From the NCBI GenBank assembly GCA_902805665.1, contig CADCTB010000221.1:1-39037 (forward strand): DNA of 39,037 nucleotides. The letters are read 5' to 3'. Within the stretch, counting starts at the first letter, position 1. Every line of letters begins with the position of its first letter. Under the pieces are notes generated by a model that saw nothing but the letters and a program-made list of their open reading frames with translations, was not told where the DNA came from and did not search any database. Shown here piece after piece: positions 14,012 to 22,298 of the stretch. The position numbers and the translations under genes are program-made. This DNA comes from an uncultured Acidimicrobiales bacterium (GTDB taxonomy: Bacteria; Actinomycetota; Acidimicrobiia; Acidimicrobiales; AC-14).

Positions 14012-16360
14012 GTGTTCGCCTCTGAGCCCAGCCCGTTCGGACAGGCCCTGGGGAGCTACGCCGGCAAGGGGGCTCGGGTCGTCGCCATGTGGGCGGTCAC
14101 CATCGGCGTGGCGGGCGCCGTCCTGGCCCTCGGCAGCGCGTTGCTCTTCGACCAGGCCAAGGCGTTCTTCACCGCCGGGGAGGCCGGCTCCGACGTGGCC
14201 AAGATCGAGCTGGCGCCGCTGGCCACCCGGTCGATCCTCTACGCCGCCGACGGTTCCATCCTCCAGCACCTCCGCGGCGAGGAGGACCGCCTCCCGGTCC
14301 CCATCGACAAGGTGCCTGAGCACGTGATCACCGCGGTCCTCGACGCCGAGGACGAGCGGTACTTCGATCACGGCCCGCTCGACCTGCGCTCGATGACCCG
14401 GGCCCTGATCTCGAACCTGGAAGCAGGTGAGATCTCCGAAGGTGGATCCACCATCACCCAGCAGCTGGTCAAAACTGCGCTGCTCAATCCCAAGCAGGAC
14501 CTCAACCGCAAGCTGCAGGAGGCCTCGCTGGCCATTCGGCTCGAGCGGCAGATGTCCAAGACGGAGATCCTCGAGCGCTACCTGAACACCGTCTACTTCG
14601 GCAACAGCGCCTACGGCATCCAGGCCGCGGCCGAGCGCTATTACCAGACCGACGTCGACAAGCTCACCCTGGGCCAGGCCATCCTGCTCGCCGGCCTCAT
14701 CCGCAACCCCGTCGGCGCCGACCCCTACAACAACCCCGAGGACGCCAGAGGCCGGCGCGACGTCATCATCGACCGCATGGCCCGCCTGGGCCACGTGACC
14801 CCTGAGCAGGTCGTGTCGCTCAAAGAGGAGCCCCTGCCCACGCCGGTGGCTCAAGAGGACTTCGACAGCAGCAACTACTTCACCCGCCACGTGGTCGACC
14901 TGTTGCAGAAGGACCCGAAGTACCTGGGCGGCACCGAAGCCGAGCGTGACCGCCTGATCTTCCGGGGCGGGATCAGCGTCCACGCCACCCTGGTCCCCGA
15001 CGTCCAGGCCCTCGCCGAGCGGTCCATCGCCGAGACGCTGCCGGAGGACCGCCGGGAGTTCAACGCCGCCCTCGTGTCCGTCGAACCGGCGAGCGGGGCG
15101 GTGCGGGCCGCGGTCAGCGGGCTCAACTTCGCCGACCACAAGGTCGACCTGATCACCGGCCTCGGCCGCCAGACCGGCTCGTCGTTCAAGATGCTCACGC
15201 TCATGGCCGCGCTGGAGCACGGCGAGATACCGGCGGACACCATCGCCGGGACCGCCCCATGCGTCATCGCCAACCCGAACAGCGTGGACAAGGTGTGGGA
15301 TCCCAGCAACGTCGAGGGCCAGGGCGGCGGGGTGATGAGCCTCAGCGAGGCCACGGTCCAGTCGGTCAACTGTGCGTATGCCCGCCTCATCAAGCTGGTC
15401 GGGCCGGAAAAGGTCGTCGACGTCGCCCGGCGCATGGGGATCAAGAACGCGGACCTCCAACCCGACCTGGCGATCACCCTCGGCGCCCGCGAGGTCACCC
15501 CTTTGGAGATGGCCACCGCCTACGCCACCCTGGCCAACGACGGCGAGTACCACGAGCCCTACTTCATCGACCGGATCGAGGACCGCGACGGCAATGTGCT
15601 GTTCAAGCAGTCCACCAAGGGCGAGCGGGCCGTGTCCGCGGTCAATGCCCGAACCGTCAGCCAGACCCTGACCCAGGTCGTGCAGCGCGGCACCGGCCTC
15701 GCCGCCCAGGTCCCCCGGTGGCAGGTAGCGGGCAAGACGGGCTCCACCGACAGGAACGCGGATGCATGGTTCGTCGGTGTGACGCCGAAGCTGGCCACAG
15801 CGGTCTGGATGGGAGACCCGGCCAGCAACGAGAACTCCATGATCAACGTGGGCGCCTTCCCCCGGGTCTACGGCGGCACGTATCCGGCGATGATCTTCGG
15901 GACCTATATGCGGCAGTACCTCCAGGGCCAGGCCCCCGTGGACTTCGCCCCGCCGGAGCGCGTGCCCAACCAGCGTGCGCCCAAGTACCTCGACCTCCCG
16001 GCCTGCCTGATGGCTGAAGTGCTGACGCCGAAGCCGTGTGGCGAGGTCACCAACAGCGGGTCGCGCAACTTCAGCTCCAACAACAACGGCAATTTCGGCA
16101 ACACGGGCAGCAGCAACAGCGGCAGCACCGGGAACGGCCGCGGCAACGCGGTCAACACCTTCAACGACGACGCGCCGGTCGCCACCGTGCCCCGTGGGCC
16201 GGTTGGGACCGTGCCACAGCCGGTGGTACCCCAGCAGCCGGTGGTGACGGTCCCTCAGTTCCCCGTCGTCACCCAACCCCCACAGGTGTTCATCCCTCCA
16301 GTCGTCGTCGACGACGACGACGACGACTCACCACCGACAACCAGACGCAACCGTGGGTAG
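14012..16360 (+). CDS. Class A penicillin-binding protein (PBP1-type)
   Basis: 782 residues from GTG 14012. There is a short cytoplasmic start, one membrane helix (VVAMWAVTIGVAGAVLALGSALLF, about 23-46), then a glycosyltransferase-51 domain with catalytic Glu in DAEDERYFDH (E114 within 111-120) and EGGSTITQQLVK (143-154). A transpeptidase domain follows with S390-S-F-K393, SVNC and KTGS (575-578). The enzyme polymerises lipid II and cross-links peptidoglycan outside the membrane. After about 690 the protein is a low-complexity tail: Asn/Ser/Gly-rich, then Val/Pro/Gln-rich, an Asp run and RRNRG. Such tails are common in actinobacterial PBPs. A DUF164-like gene follows 9 bp downstream. Confidence 0.95.
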   Translation: MFASEPSPFGQALGSYAGKGARVVAMWAVTIGVAGAVLALGSALLFDQAKAFFTAGEAGSDVAKIELAPLATRSILYAADGSILQHLRGEEDRLPVPIDKVPEHVITAVLDAEDERYFDHGPLDLRSMTRALISNLEAGEISEGGSTITQQLVKTALLNPKQDLNRKLQEASLAIRLERQMSKTEILERYLNTVYFGNSAYGIQAAAERYYQTDVDKLTLGQAILLAGLIRNPVGADPYNNPEDARGRRDVIIDRMARLGHVTPEQVVSLKEEPLPTPVAQEDFDSSNYFTRHVVDLLQKDPKYLGGTEAERDRLIFRGGISVHATLVPDVQALAERSIAETLPEDRREFNAALVSVEPASGAVRAAVSGLNFADHKVDLITGLGRQTGSSFKMLTLMAALEHGEIPADTIAGTAPCVIANPNSVDKVWDPSNVEGQGGGVMSLSEATVQSVNCAYARLIKLVGPEKVVDVARRMGIKNADLQPDLAITLGAREVTPLEMATAYATLANDGEYHEPYFIDRIEDRDGNVLFKQSTKGERAVSAVNARTVSQTLTQVVQRGTGLAAQVPRWQVAGKTGSTDRNADAWFVGVTPKLATAVWMGDPASNENSMINVGAFPRVYGGTYPAMIFGTYMRQYLQGQAPVDFAPPERVPNQRAPKYLDLPACLMAEVLTPKPCGEVTNSGSRNFSSNNNGNFGNTGSSNSGSTGNGRGNAVNTFNDDAPVATVPRGPVGTVPQPVVPQQPVVTVPQFPVVTQPPQVFIPPVVVDDDDDDSPPTTRRNRG

Positions 16361-16369
16361 CCGGCCCGC

Positions 16370-17086
16370 TTGACAGTGTTCCACGACCTGCTGAGGGTCC
16401 AGGACCACGACACCGCCGCGGACCGCCTGAGACACCGGCGTCAAAACCTTCCCGAGCTGGCCGAGCTGCGGGCCTGCGAGGACGAGCTCGGCCGGCTCGA
16501 GACCACCCTGGCCGAGGTCGCGGCCGATGCGGCCGAGGCCGCGCGGCTGCAGCGCCGGGTCGAGTCCGAGCTGGCGCTGTTGGAGTCGAAGGTCTCCGAG
16601 CTCGACGCCAAGCTGTACTCCGGCGTGGTCACCGTGCCTCGGGAGCTGCAGGCGATGCAGACCGAGGGCGAGGCCATGCGCCAACGTCGGGCGGCGCTCG
16701 AGGACGAGGTGCTCGAGGCGATGGGCGCCCGGGAGACCCTCGACGAGCAACTGGGCGAGCTGGAGAGCCGCAGGGCTGAGCTCGACCGGGAAGGGGTGCG
16801 ACTCCGGGCTGCGGTGGCCGAGGGCCAGGCCGGAGTCGACCGTGACCTGGCGGCGGAGCTCGCCGCCCGCCAGGAGGCAGCGGCGGCAATCCCGGCCGAC
16901 GTGACCGCGCTCTACGAGCAGCTGCGGGCCCACCTGGGCGGCGTCGCCGCCGCCCCGCTGGTGAACGGCCGCTGCGGGGGCTGCCACCTCGCCCTGCCGG
17001 CCACCGAGCTCGACCGGATGCGCAAGGAGCCGGCCGACGCCCTGGTGCGCTGCGAGCAGTGCGAGCGCATCCTCGTGCGCCCCTGA
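16370..17086 (+). CDS. Coiled-coil protein with C4 zinc ribbon (DUF164/CT398-like)
   Basis: 238 residues from TTG 16370 (GTG 16376 is an alternative). Residues 10-180 are long Glu/Arg/Ala heptads forming an antiparallel coiled coil (SELALLESKVSELDAKLYSG, with the conserved GVVTVPRELQAMQ turn). The C-terminus is a C4 zinc ribbon: CGGCHLALP near 205 and CEQCERIL near 230. The architecture is that of the DUF164/zf-RING_7 family (chlamydial CT398-like), thought to act as a scaffold or RNA/protein-binding adaptor. It lies between the PBP gene and a membrane-protein gene that follows by 1 bp, forming one operon. Confidence 0.85.
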   Translation: MTVFHDLLRVQDHDTAADRLRHRRQNLPELAELRACEDELGRLETTLAEVAADAAEAARLQRRVESELALLESKVSELDAKLYSGVVTVPRELQAMQTEGEAMRQRRAALEDEVLEAMGARETLDEQLGELESRRAELDREGVRLRAAVAEGQAGVDRDLAAELAARQEAAAAIPADVTALYEQLRAHLGGVAAAPLVNGRCGGCHLALPATELDRMRKEPADALVRCEQCERILVRP

Positions 17087-17087
17087 A

Positions 17088-17567
17088 GTGATCTTCTGGC
17101 CCGCCGGGGTCGCCCTCGGCCTGGTCTGGCTCGTCTTCCGCGATCCGGCGTTCGACTATCGGATGGTGGTGGTCGGCGCCCTCCTGCCCGACCTCATCGA
17201 CGCCCCCTTCGGTGGCGCCCGCCTGGCCCACACCCTCCTGGCCGCCGTCGCCGTCCTCACCGTCGTCATGCTCGCCACCCGGGGCCACCGTCACGTCCGC
17301 CGCAGCCTCCTGGCCGTCCCCATCGGCATGTTCGCCCACCTGGTGGCCGACGGCATGTGGGCCCGCACCGAGGCGTTCTGGTACCCCGCCTTCGGAGGCC
17401 CCCTCACCGGCCGCCTCCCCGCCCTGGACCACGGCCTCACGGTGCTTCTCCTGGAGGAACTCGCCGGATTCCTGGTCGTCGCCTGGTGCTGGCAAAGGTT
17501 CAGGCTCAGCGACGCAAAGGTCCGAAGGACCTTCCTGAAGACAGGCCACCTACCCCGGGATCTCTGA
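17088..17567 (+). CDS. Membrane protein, YdjM/metal-dependent-hydrolase-like
   Basis: 159 residues from GTG 17088, one base after the previous stop. Four or more hydrophobic segments alternate with conserved polar residues in an H-D-H-D pattern: LLPDLIDAPF, RLAHTLLA, GMFAHLVADGMW and PALDHGLTVLLLEE. This resembles the YdjM-like family annotated as membrane-bound metal-dependent hydrolases. Enzymatic activity of that family is not well shown. The tail is basic (RFRLSDAKVRRTFLK). A strong stem-loop overlaps its stop. Confidence 0.7.
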   Translation: MIFWPAGVALGLVWLVFRDPAFDYRMVVVGALLPDLIDAPFGGARLAHTLLAAVAVLTVVMLATRGHRHVRRSLLAVPIGMFAHLVADGMWARTEAFWYPAFGGPLTGRLPALDHGLTVLLLEELAGFLVVAWCWQRFRLSDAKVRRTFLKTGHLPRDL

Positions 17568-17592
17568 AACGCCGGCCGGAGGCCGGCGTTTC
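17566..17592. terminator. Strong stem-loop terminator
   Basis: GAAACGCCGGCC pairs perfectly with GGCCGGCGTTTC across a GGA loop, a 12-bp stem overlapping the stop of the preceding membrane-protein gene. The AAAC/GTTT ends give short A/T flanks in both directions. It ends the PBP operon. Confidence 0.8.
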
Positions 17593-17597
17593 ACCGA

Positions 17598-17707
17598 CGA
17601 ACCGCCGAGGCAAAGCCGAGGCTTGGTTCGCCGGAACAGGCTGAGCCCGGCCGGAAGGCCGGACTTCGCCCTTGACGAACTCCCCCCGAAGGCGGCCGAA
17701 GGCCGCC
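17598..17707. repeat. Cluster of further stem-loops between convergent operons
   Basis: After the main terminator come CGAACC...GGTTCG (17598-17630, imperfect inside), CCGGCC-GGAA-GGCCGG (17647-17662) and GGCGGCC-GAA-GGCCGCC (17691-17707). The last abuts the stop of phosphoribulokinase on the minus strand and is its likely terminator. Together with 17566-17592 this makes four stem-loops in 142 bp. Confidence 0.6.
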
Positions 17708-17708
17708 C

Positions 17709-18656
17709 TCAGTGGGAGTTCTGCGCCTGGAACATGTGGTACAGCAGGATGAGCTGAGCGATGGCGAGAGGCTCGCTACGCTTGCCGGCCTCGATGGTGC
17801 CGAGGGACTCGGGCACCTCCTCGTCGACACCCAGCTCCTTCCAGATCTGCTGCTCCACGTCCTCGGTGATCTCGCGAGGGGCGTAGGAGTGGATGTGGAG
17901 GGCGTCGACCGGCTTGCCGTCGTCGTCGCGGGTCAGCTTCAGGTGCATGGCCTCACGGTGGTCGTCGGTGAGGATGTTGGCCAGGTCGGGATGCGAGATC
18001 GTCGGTCGCAGCAGCAGCGTCGCCGACAGCGGCTCGTTCGGGTCGCGGCCCTCGATCTTGTCGAAGCGGATGACGATGTCGGCCTGGGACCGCTGGGGAC
18101 GGATGAACCGGGCCGACTCTGGCTCGCGCTTCTCCAGGTCGGCGAGGACCTGCTCCTCGGTGTAACCGCGCTTGGAGGTGTCCCGCTTGATCTTCCAGTC
18201 GTAGCGGACGGGCTCGGGCGGGTCGAGGTAGACCGTGGCATCGAAGCAGGCCCGGGTCATCTTGGAGTACAGCGGCAGGAGACCCTCGATGATCACGTAC
18301 TCCCGCGGCTCGATGAGCACCGGGCGGCCGAGGGTGCCGTCCGTGTGGTTGTACACGGGCTTGAGGATGGGATGGCCCAGGGCCAGCAGCTGGAGGTGCT
18401 GCTCCATGACCTCGACGTAGTTGCAGTCGGGGTGCAGGGGGGTGAAGGGGAGGTTCTTGCGCTCGACGCGGTCGTAGCGGTGGTAGTCGTCGACGCAGAT
18501 CGACGTGATGCGGTCGGCCCCGAGGGACTCCACGAGCCCCTTGGTGATGGTGGTCTTGCCGGCCGCGCTGTCACCGGCGATGGCGAGCATGATGGGCCGC
18601 CCCGGGCCGTCGCCGTTCCGGTAGGCCCGCTGAAGGTTGACCTGCTTGTCGGGCAT
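17709..18656 (-). CDS. prk: Phosphoribulokinase
   Basis: 315 residues from ATG 18656, with GGGAG 7 nt upstream. The protein starts with a P-loop AIAGDSAAGKTT (25-36), followed by ITSICVDDYHRYDR with the catalytic-type Asp pair, the NLPFTPLHPDCNYVEVM segment, YVIIEGLLPLYS and the DLEKREPESARFIRPQR region. These are diagnostic of phosphoribulokinase, which phosphorylates ribulose-5-phosphate to ribulose-1,5-bisphosphate for RuBisCO. The length and RxQRSQADIVI pattern match bacterial enzymes. It lies 20 bp behind rpe, so epimerase and kinase are made together. A stem-loop follows the stop. The long upstream open frame is only antisense or shadow to rpe. Confidence 0.95.
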   Translation of the reverse strand: MPDKQVNLQRAYRNGDGPGRPIMLAIAGDSAAGKTTITKGLVESLGADRITSICVDDYHRYDRVERKNLPFTPLHPDCNYVEVMEQHLQLLALGHPILKPVYNHTDGTLGRPVLIEPREYVIIEGLLPLYSKMTRACFDATVYLDPPEPVRYDWKIKRDTSKRGYTEEQVLADLEKREPESARFIRPQRSQADIVIRFDKIEGRDPNEPLSATLLLRPTISHPDLANILTDDHREAMHLKLTRDDDGKPVDALHIHSYAPREITEDVEQQIWKELGVDEEVPESLGTIEAGKRSEPLAIAQLILLYHMFQAQNSH

Positions 18657-18676
18657 CGAACGCTCCCTTTCGTCCC

Positions 18677-19399
18677 TTACGCCGCCATGGCCTCTTCGGC
18701 CAGCCGTCGCAGCTCCGTCACCGCGTCGGTGAGGCCGCCCTGGTGCTTGTACAGGGCGCTGCCGGCGACGAGGACCCGGGCGCCTGCCGCTGCCGCGCCG
18801 GCGATCGTGTCGGAGGAGATGCCGCCATCGACCTCGAGGTCGATCGGGAAGCCGCTCTCTTCGATCATCTTTGCCGCCTCGCGGATCTTCGGCTCCATGG
18901 TGGCGATGTACTTCTGGCCACCGAAGCCGGGGTTCACGGTCATGACGAGCACCATGTCGACCAGGTCGAGGACGTGGCGGACCACGTCGAGCGAGGTGTG
19001 GGGGTTGAGGGCCACACCCGACTTGCCACCGGCCTCGCGGATGGTGGAGAGCGTCTTGTGCAGGTGGGGCGTGGTTTCGGCGTGGACGATGAGCAGCTCG
19101 CAGCCGGCGTCGAGGTACTGGAGCATCATCTGGTCGGGGTTGACCACCATCAGGTGGGCCTCGAACGGCACGGTGGCGTGCGGGCGGCACGCCTTGATGA
19201 CGTCGGGGCCGAAGGTGAGGTTGGGCACGAACACACCGTCCATGACGTCCCACTGGATCTTGTCGACGCCCGCCGCCTCCAGGGCGGCCACCTCCTCGCC
19301 GAGCTTGGAGTAGTCCGCCGGCAGGACCGACGGCACGATCTGCACCGGACTGGCCGGCGGCCGGATGTTGGTGACAGTTGCGTGCTCCGTGACGGTCAT
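18677..19399 (-). CDS. rpe: Ribulose-phosphate 3-epimerase
   Basis: 240 residues, a TIM barrel. IVPSVLPADYSKLGEEV has the first strand, WDVMDGVFVPNLTFGPDVI holds a metal and catalytic Asp, EAHLMV the metal-binding His, MTVNPGFGGQKY the phosphate loop and the LEVDGGISSDT strand the catalytic Asp. The enzyme interconverts ribulose-5-phosphate and xylulose-5-phosphate. It is the first gene of an rpe-prk operon, with 20 bp to prk. The N-terminus carries about 18 extra residues (MTVTEHATVTNIRPPAS), so a later start is possible. It is divergent from the response regulator. Confidence 0.95.
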   Translation of the reverse strand: MTVTEHATVTNIRPPASPVQIVPSVLPADYSKLGEEVAALEAAGVDKIQWDVMDGVFVPNLTFGPDVIKACRPHATVPFEAHLMVVNPDQMMLQYLDAGCELLIVHAETTPHLHKTLSTIREAGGKSGVALNPHTSLDVVRHVLDLVDMVLVMTVNPGFGGQKYIATMEPKIREAAKMIEESGFPIDLEVDGGISSDTIAGAAAAGARVLVAGSALYKHQGGLTDAVTELRRLAEEAMAA

Positions 19400-19491
19400 G
19401 TTCCTCGATTCGGGGCGTCAAGCGCCAAGGGGTGAGTTGGGTGATCCTATGACTTCTCCGTCTTCCGCGCCTCACCCCTAAGGTGGATTCC

Positions 19492-20187
19492 ATGGGGGAG
19501 AACCTGTCGATCGTGCCTCCGGTCGACGCCACCCGTCCGCCGGTGCGCCTGCTGCTGGTCGACGACCACCAGGTGGTGCTGGAAGGGCTGGCGTCGATGC
19601 TCGCTTCTCAGAGCCACCGGGTGGTCGTCGCCGCCGCCACCACCACCGGCGACGACGCCCTGCGGCTGGCCGCCGAGCGCCTCCCCGACGTCGTCCTGCT
19701 CGACGTCCGTCTCCGGGGGGCCAGCGGGCTCGACCTGTGCGCCGAGCTGGTCCGCCGCCACCCGGGTATCAAGGTGGTCTTCTTCACCGTCTACGACGAC
19801 GAGCAGTACCTGTTCCAGGCCCTCCGGGTGGGGGCTTCGGGCTTCCTGCTCAAGACCACCACGGGCCCCGAGCTGGCCGACCATCTCGACCGCGTCATGG
19901 ACGGTGACGTGACCGTCGACCCGACCCTGGCCGGGCGGGTGGCGATGACCGCCTCCCGCCTGCAGAGCGGTGAGTTCTGGCCCGGGGCGCACACCGGCCT
20001 CACCCAGCGCGAGAGCGAGGTCCTCGGCCTCATGGTGCGGGGCCTCTCCAACCGCGCCATCGCCCTGCGGCTGTCGATCGGTGAGGACACGGTGAAGACC
20101 CACGCCCGCGCCGTGTACCGCAAGCTCGAGGTGACCGACCGGGCCCAGGCCGTGGCCTTCGCTCTACGAGAAGGGATCTTCCACTGA
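19492..20187 (+). CDS. NarL/FixJ-type response regulator
   Basis: 231 residues from ATG 19492, chosen because AAGGTGG lies 5 nt upstream; a GTG at 19483 is in frame. The receiver domain has the LLVDDHQ acidic pair (D24, D25), the phospho-acceptor D71 in PDVVLLDVRL, FFTVYDD and the conserved Lys in GFLLKTT. A C-terminal LuxR-type HTH follows (LTQRESEVLGLMVRGLSNRAIALRLSIGEDTVKTHARAVYRKL). It would bind DNA when phosphorylated, presumably by the kinase encoded 118 bp downstream. It is divergent from rpe, so it may control the rpe-prk operon, but only position supports this. Confidence 0.92.
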   Translation: MGENLSIVPPVDATRPPVRLLLVDDHQVVLEGLASMLASQSHRVVVAAATTTGDDALRLAAERLPDVVLLDVRLRGASGLDLCAELVRRHPGIKVVFFTVYDDEQYLFQALRVGASGFLLKTTTGPELADHLDRVMDGDVTVDPTLAGRVAMTASRLQSGEFWPGAHTGLTQRESEVLGLMVRGLSNRAIALRLSIGEDTVKTHARAVYRKLEVTDRAQAVAFALREGIFH

Positions 20188-20193
20188 ATCTTG

Positions 20194-20253
20194 TGACGGG
20201 CACCCGGGTGCTTCGCACACGGCAACTCCGTTGGCCACGGAGGCAGGCCGTCA
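20194..20253 (+). promoter_or_regulatory. Possible branched RNA structure before the kinase gene
   Basis: TGACGG (20194-20199) pairs with CCGTCA (20248-20253). Between them lie the palindrome GCACCCGGGTGC (20200-20211) and the hairpin CTCCGT-TGGCC-ACGGAG (20226-20242). This makes a plausible three-way junction in the 117-nt gap between the regulator and kinase genes. No known riboswitch consensus was recognised. Confidence 0.35.
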
Positions 20254-20255
20254 CT

Positions 20256-20282
20256 GGCGGCGGGGACCCCTGCCCCGCCGCC
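20256..20282 (+). terminator. GC-rich stem-loop before the kinase gene
   Basis: GGCGGCGGGG (20256-20265) pairs with CCCCGCCGCC (20273-20282) across a 7-nt loop. A 10-bp GC stem directly after the branched structure could end or attenuate read-through from the regulator gene into the kinase gene. No U-tract follows; a GGAGG ribosome site comes 6 nt later. Confidence 0.5.
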
Positions 20283-20304
20283 GATCCGGAGGGATTCTCC
20301 AGCC

Positions 20305-21516
20305 GTGAGTGAAGCGGCACGCGGTCACGGCTCCGTCCGCCTGCTCGAGCACATCATCGAGGTCACGTCGGCCGATCTCGACGTGCGCGAGGTCAGCCAG
20401 CGGGTGGCGGCCCTGGTGACTGCGGCCACCGACTCCGACGTCTGCTTCGTCCACCTCGTCGACGACGAGCTGCAGCGGGTGGTGCTGGCGGGAGCCACGC
20501 CGCCGTTCGACGAGCACGTCGGGCGCGTCCAACTGGCGCTGGGGGAGGGCATCGCCGGCTGGGTGGCCAAGCACGCCAAGCCCGCGGTCGTGCCCGACAA
20601 GTGGAAGGACAACCGCTACCGGTACATCCCCGAACTGCGGGGCCAGGACTTCACGTCGATGGTCTCGGTCCCCATGCTGGCCCGCGGCCGGGTGGTGGGG
20701 GTGCTCAACGTCCACTCCCGGGCCGCGCGCGACTACGGCGACGACGACCTGGTGCTGCTCACCCAGGTGGCGAACCTCATGGCCGGGGCCATCGAGAACG
20801 CCCGGCTCTACCGCCGGCTGGCGGAGCGGGAGGAGGTGCTCGAGCGCTTCGCCTCCCGCACCGTCGAGGCCCAGGAGCTGGAGCGTCGCCGGCTGGCCGG
20901 GGAGATTCACGACGGGATCAGCCAGCGTCTGGTCAGCCTCTGGTACCACCTCCTCGCAGCCGACGACGCGGTCGGCCCCGCCGAGGACGCGAGCACCGTC
21001 CGGCGGGAGCTGGGGATGGCCAAGGAGCTGGCCACCGAGGCGCTGGCGGAGGCCCGGGGGGCCATCACGGGCCTGCGCCCGTTCGTGCTCGACGACCTGG
21101 GGCTCGGTCCGGGCCTCGAGAGCCTGGGCCGCACCTTGACCGGCTTGGAGGTGGACGTCGACGTGGAGCCGGTGGTCCTGCCGCCGCACGCCGAGGTCGC
21201 CCTCTACCGGATCGCCCAGGAGGCACTGCAGAACGTCGTCAAGCACGCCGAGGCCACCACGGTGCGGGTGCGCCTGACCTCCGCCGACGACGGTGTCCGG
21301 CTCGTGGTCTCCGACGACGGCGTGGGCTTCGACGAGGACTCGATCGCCGGCGCCGAGCGGCGGCACTCCTACGGCCTGGTCGGCATCCGGGAGCGAGCCG
21401 AGCTGATCGGTGCCTCGCTCCGGCTGGCGTCACGGCCAGGCACGGGCACCACAGTCGAGGTGGTGGTGCCGCATCCGCCGGCCGACCCGGGCCACGGACA
21501 TCCCGGGAAAGTGTGA
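20305..21516 (+). CDS. GAF-domain sensor histidine kinase (NarL-type partner)
   Basis: 403 residues from GTG 20305. Residues 10-165 form a GAF domain (VRLLEHIIEVTSADLD...VLNVHSR...ARLYRRL). A coiled linker follows, then a HisKA_3 dimerisation domain with phospho-acceptor H202 in LAGEIHDGISQRL, and a HATPase_c domain with QEALQNVVKHA (N box), SDDGVGFD (G1) and GLVGIRERAELIGA (G2), ending GTGTTVEVVVP. There is no transmembrane segment, so it senses a cytosolic signal, perhaps a ligand or redox state in the GAF domain. It is the natural partner of the response regulator upstream. The protein ends with a His/Pro-rich tail. Confidence 0.92.
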   Translation: MSEAARGHGSVRLLEHIIEVTSADLDVREVSQRVAALVTAATDSDVCFVHLVDDELQRVVLAGATPPFDEHVGRVQLALGEGIAGWVAKHAKPAVVPDKWKDNRYRYIPELRGQDFTSMVSVPMLARGRVVGVLNVHSRAARDYGDDDLVLLTQVANLMAGAIENARLYRRLAEREEVLERFASRTVEAQELERRRLAGEIHDGISQRLVSLWYHLLAADDAVGPAEDASTVRRELGMAKELATEALAEARGAITGLRPFVLDDLGLGPGLESLGRTLTGLEVDVDVEPVVLPPHAEVALYRIAQEALQNVVKHAEATTVRVRLTSADDGVRLVVSDDGVGFDEDSIAGAERRHSYGLVGIRERAELIGASLRLASRPGTGTTVEVVVPHPPADPGHGHPGKV

Positions 21517-21580
21517 AAGGTATCTCCCCGACCGGACACACAGCTTTGAACAGGCAGATGCCTGGTGCACCGATAGGGGA

Positions 21581-22195
21581 GTGCGGTTGCCGAGGAAGAA
21601 TACGGTTGGGATACTGGGTGCGGCGGTCCTGGTGTTCGCATTGGTGGCAGTGCCGGCCGGGGCCGATGCCCAGACGAGGATGGATGAGGTCGACGGACGT
21701 TCATCGTCGCGTCAGGATGAGGCCCGGCCGGCGTTCGCCATGTTCGAAGGACGGACGATCGACCTGAGCAGGGACTGGGGCCAGGCGCGGGCCTGCCTGG
21801 TCTGGCGGGAGGGCGGCGTACTCGAGTGCTTCCGGAACAGTGAGGCGCTCGACGCCCGGGAGGCGGAGCTCGGTCCGCGGCGGAGATCATCGGAGCCGAC
21901 GCCGTCGGTCGCCTCCTACTCATACTCCTGCTCCAGCTCCTTCCGCCTTTACGAGGACAACTGGTACGGCGGGCGCCGGCTGTCCTTCTGGGACCGCGGC
22001 TACTGGCAGAACCTCTGGAACTACGGGTTCGAGGATCGAACGTCGTCCTACGCCGTCGGCGCCTGTCCGGTCTGGCTGGCCGAGCACGGCGACGGGGGGG
22101 GTTGGTGGTATCCCGGTCCTACCTATGCCTACGCGGGCGAGCCGGTCATGCAGTGGGACTGGCAGGACACCATTTCCTCCATCTACATCGGTTAG
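21581..22195 (+). CDS. Secreted protein with I36/crystallin-like domain
   Basis: 204 residues from GTG 21581; a TTG at 21587 has better spacing to AGGGGAG. The start is a signal peptide: basic RLPRKN, a hydrophobic VGILGAAVLVFALVAVPAG core and a likely cut after ADA. The mature C-terminal half (FRLYEDNWYGGRRLSFWDRGYWQNLWNYGFEDRTSSY, about 115-151) resembles the peptidase-inhibitor I36 and beta/gamma-crystallin fold, common in actinobacterial secreted proteins. It may protect against proteases or bind the envelope. It follows the kinase gene by 64 bp and ends at a strong terminator. The link with the two-component system is positional only. Confidence 0.7.
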   Translation: MRLPRKNTVGILGAAVLVFALVAVPAGADAQTRMDEVDGRSSSRQDEARPAFAMFEGRTIDLSRDWGQARACLVWREGGVLECFRNSEALDAREAELGPRRRSSEPTPSVASYSYSCSSSFRLYEDNWYGGRRLSFWDRGYWQNLWNYGFEDRTSSYAVGACPVWLAEHGDGGGWWYPGPTYAYAGEPVMQWDWQDTISSIYIG

Positions 22196-22247
22196 GTCTC
22201 CCGACTCCGCGGTCTCCCCAGCCGCCGTGGCGTCGGGAATGGTGAGG

Positions 22248-22271
22248 CGGCCGGCCCTTTGGGGTCGGCCG
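22248..22271 (+). terminator. Intrinsic terminator of the secreted-protein gene
   Basis: CGGCCG (22248-22253) pairs with CGGCCG (22266-22271), and the stem is extended inwards by GCCC/GGGT (one G-U pair) to 10 bp with a TTTG loop. It is followed by TTTCCCACGTTT. Confidence 0.75.
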
Positions 22272-22298
22272 TTTCCCACGTTTGGCTGACCTACCACC

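Noticed and set aside
17709-19532. 607-codon minus frame spanning rpe and prk as a fusion
   Set aside because: The N-terminal 290 codons are antisense or out of frame to rpe with Arg/Pro-rich shadow sequence; prk has its own ATG and ribosome site at 18656.
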